Below are positions 13,936 through 15,577 of a stretch of 15,577 nucleotides of DNA, one piece after another. Every line of letters starts with the position of its first letter. The first letter of the stretch is position 1. Position numbers and translations under genes: made by a program. The DNA lies in NCBI GenBank assembly GCA_018829455.1, contig JAHJUB010000124.1, positions 1 to 15,577 on the forward strand, read 5' to 3'. The notes under the pieces were generated by a model, which saw only the letters and a list, made by a program, of their open reading frames with translations, was not told where the DNA came from and searched no databases. This DNA is from Candidatus Omnitrophota bacterium (lineage in GTDB: Bacteria > Ratteibacteria > UBA8468 > MWAK01).

Positions 13936-14738
13936 ATGGAAATGAGACCCAGTCGTGTTCTACAGAAACTTCGGTCCGGACAGGTGGTCGGTTGTTTTAA
14001 GACAAACCTGTCCTGCGCCCGCGCGGCGGAGATTGCCGGGATGGCCGGTTTTGACTGTCTCTGGACCGATATGGAGCATACGGCCAACGACTGGCCAGTG
14101 GTTGAAAAGCAGATTTTGGCGGCCAAAGTTTACAATATGGACGTAATGGTGCGGGTAACGAGGGGTAGTTACAGCGACTATATCCGGCCGCTGGAACTGG
14201 ATGCCGCCGGGATTATGGTTCCGCACGTGATGAGCCTTGAGGATGCCCGTAATGTCGTGCGAATGACCCGATTCCACCCGGTCGGCCGCCGGCCGATTGA
14301 CGGCGGTAATGCGGACGGCGCCTATACCAACATTGACCTGGTTGAATATACCGGGCAGGCAAACGCAACCGGTTCCTCGCCATTCAGATTGAGGACCCGG
14401 AACCGCTTGATGATTTGGAGAAGATTGCGAAATTGCCGGGGATAGACATTATCTTCTTCGGCCCCGGCGACTTCTCTCATGGTATCGGTGTTCTCGGAGA
14501 CTGGGATAACGCAAAGATAATAGAGACCCGAAAAAGAGTGGCGGATATCGCCCTCGCCAACGGAAAGATTGCCGGCACCGTCGGCAACCCCGGCAACCTT
14601 GACGACCTTATCAAAATGGGGTACCGCTTTATCAGTATGGGCGCGGACGTGGTCGGTCTGAGCCAGTACTGCAAGTCCCTGGCGCAGGAATTCCGGCAGC
14701 GGCAGGAAAATATAATAAAACCGGGAGAATGTCTATGA
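13936..14738 (+). pseudogene. HpcH/HpaI-type aldolase, interrupted by a 1-base frameshift
   Basis: Members cleave or form 2-keto-3-deoxy acids as metal-dependent class II aldolases. GGAG at 13925-13928 precedes ATG 13936. The first frame holds FDCLWTDMEHT, VMVRVTRGSYSDYIRPLELD, AAGIMVPHVMSLEDARNVV and RFHPVGRRP, then loses homology near 14368. The -1 frame continues directly with RFLAIQIEDPEPLDDLEKIA and IDIIFFGPGDFSHGIG to the stop at 14736-14738. One base is missing around 14359-14370. Restored, it would be about 267 residues, the family size. As written, the first frame ends at 14445. The overlap with the nitroreductase start argues that the full-length gene was intact recently, so a sequencing or assembly error is as likely as real decay. 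Confidence 0.85.
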
Positions 14739-15247
14739 ACGTATATGAAACGATAAGAGCCCGAAGAAGTGTCCGCGCCTACCGGGACAAACCGGTACCG
14801 CCGGAGGTCTTAACCCGCATTTTGGAGGCTGCCCGGATGGCTCCGTCAGGCAATAACCGGCAACCCTGGAAGTTTGTAGTCGTTACGGATATTGAAACAA
14901 GAAAGAAACTGGCAGATGCAGCCAACGGCCAGGGGTTTGTGGCCGGGGCGCCGGTAGTCATCGCCGCGGTTGGGCTTGACCCCGGCAGGGTGATGTCCTG
15001 CGGCATCCCCGGCGACCCGGTGGACGTTGCCATCGCCATTGACCACATAACTCTGGCCGCAGTGGAGGAAGGGTTGGGGACCTGCTGGATCGGAGCTTTC
15101 TCCCAGGAGAATGTCTGCCGGCTTCTTCAAATCCCCGCCGCTTTTAAGGTTGTTGAACTTCTCACCCTCGGATATCCGGCTGATTCGCCCCGTCCCAAGT
15201 CGCGAAAATCTCTGAAGGAAATCGTCTGCTACGACAAGTTTTTGTAG
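14735..15247 (+). CDS. Nitroreductase-family FMN protein
   Basis: A 170-residue flavoprotein of the nitroreductase family, which uses FMN and NAD(P)H to reduce nitro groups, quinones or other acceptors. I prefer ATG 14735: it gives the ATGA overlap with the preceding gene and has GGGAG seven bases upstream. ATG 14729 sits too close to that site. FMN-binding motifs are RARRSVRAYRDKPV at the N-terminus and APSGNNRQPWKFVVV (about residues 36-50). GLGTCWIGAF and LLTLGYPADSPRPK complete the C-terminal half. The length is that of the short, single-domain type. Substrate cannot be read from sequence. Confidence 0.9.
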   Translation: MNVYETIRARRSVRAYRDKPVPPEVLTRILEAARMAPSGNNRQPWKFVVVTDIETRKKLADAANGQGFVAGAPVVIAAVGLDPGRVMSCGIPGDPVDVAIAIDHITLAAVEEGLGTCWIGAFSQENVCRLLQIPAAFKVVELLTLGYPADSPRPKSRKSLKEIVCYDKFL

Positions 15248-15303
15248 AGATACGGAAATCCTTGCGGTTCAATAGTTTACCGACGAAACCAACTATTTTC
15301 CTG

Positions 15304-15333
15304 AGTTATACCAAGTTATACGGAGTTATGCCG
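15304..15333 (+). repeat. Three tandem 10-bp repeats
   Basis: AGTTATACCA, AGTTATACGG and AGTTATGCCG follow each other with no gap. The 10-base period places each copy on the same face of the helix, as in binding-site arrays. Confidence 0.65.
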
Positions 15334-15401
15334 AATAGAATGGCAACATGGCACAAATCTGTCACAAAATTCCAAGGGGGTTGCTACTGCACTTCGCACT
15401 A

Positions 15402-15431
15402 TTGACTTGCCCTCACGTGAAATGGTATCCT
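15402..15431 (+). promoter_or_regulatory. Possible promoter reading out of the window
   Basis: TTGACT (15402-15407, 5 of 6) and TATCCT (15426-15431, 4 of 6) with an 18-base spacer. The tandem repeats lie about 70 bases upstream. No target gene is visible inside the window. Confidence 0.35.
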
Positions 15432-15577
15432 ACTGATATTCTACAAAAATTAGGATATTGGAATATTCATAGCAGTTCAAATCTGACTAACTGTGGCTGT
15501 CAATTTGACAAGCAGTTTACATGTAGGTAAAAGTAAGATAGATTAGATTGTAAAAAACTAGAAGATCGGTATAAAAA

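Larger units (their letters stand above)
15248..15577. other. 330 bases without a convincing gene
   Basis: AT-richer than the preceding genes. It holds a three-copy 10-bp tandem repeat (15304-15333) and a sigma-70-like promoter (15402-15431). A 60-codon open frame at 15348-15530 has no ribosome binding site and no recognisable motif. No RNA gene was recognised. Any gene driven by the promoter would lie beyond the window. Confidence 0.6.

Noticed and set aside
14359..14375. Programmed -1 frameshift in the aldolase gene
   Set aside because: No slippery heptamer or clear stimulatory structure, and the family is not known to use one.
15470..15500. tRNA T-arm (GTTCAAATC)
   Set aside because: The flanking bases pair at only three of five stem positions, and no acceptor or anticodon stem is found around it.
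15348..15530. 60-codon open frame
   Set aside because: No ribosome binding site, no motif, cysteine-rich composition without pattern; likely chance.

Overview
The window is a stretch of GC-rich bacterial chromosome of ordinary housekeeping content, interrupted by an AT-rich accessory cassette and sprinkled with small palindromic repeats. A divergently transcribed bamA shows that the host has an outer membrane. The cluster efp-accB-accC-Asp23-family follows an order also familiar from Firmicutes. Short dispersed hairpin repeats in nearly every gap, and even inside a coding region, suggest an uncultivated diderm candidate-phylum bacterium. I cannot name the phylum from sequence alone.

Layout. 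Positions 1-2062 (minus): the first 687 codons of bamA, cut by the window edge. Positions 2063-2204: divergent promoter region. Positions 2205-5043 (plus): proA-nadD-pheS, overlapping at each junction (NAD and proline synthesis, tRNA charging). Positions 5149-8007: efp, accB, accC and an Asp23-family gene (translation of polyproline stretches, then the biotin carrier and biotin carboxylase of acetyl-CoA carboxylase, then a likely modulator). Positions 8127-11061: the AT-rich cassette, with an amino-methyltransferase followed by a protein that carries a helix-hairpin-helix/glycosylase-like core and a cysteine cluster. Positions 11127-11786: a PHP-domain phosphoesterase. Positions 11958-13091: a DUF362/2x[4Fe-4S] protein. 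Positions 13124-13846: type I aroD with its own strong promoter. Positions 13936-14738: a HpcH/HpaI-type aldolase broken by a 1-base frameshift. Positions 14735-15247: a small nitroreductase. Positions 15248-15577: AT-richer sequence without a convincing gene.

The most interesting part is the cassette at about 8101-11097. Its gene pair looks like a modification enzyme plus an unrecognised DNA-acting partner. The partner has a Gly-x-Gly-x-Lys hairpin and a downstream Asp as in DNA glycosylases, so a base-excising restriction enzyme is a reasonable hypothesis. The right edge of the cassette keeps a diverged copy of the last codons of the Asp23-family gene, ending in a TGA that overlaps the ATG of the PHP gene. 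This indicates that the Asp23-family gene and the PHP gene were once directly coupled and that the cassette came between them.

A second layer is the repeat population: two 56-bp two-hairpin elements of identical geometry with compensatory stem changes, several hairpins with GACAGGCG/CGCCTGTC stems, one of which carries a second palindrome nested in its loop, and a related palindrome read in frame within the linker of AccB.
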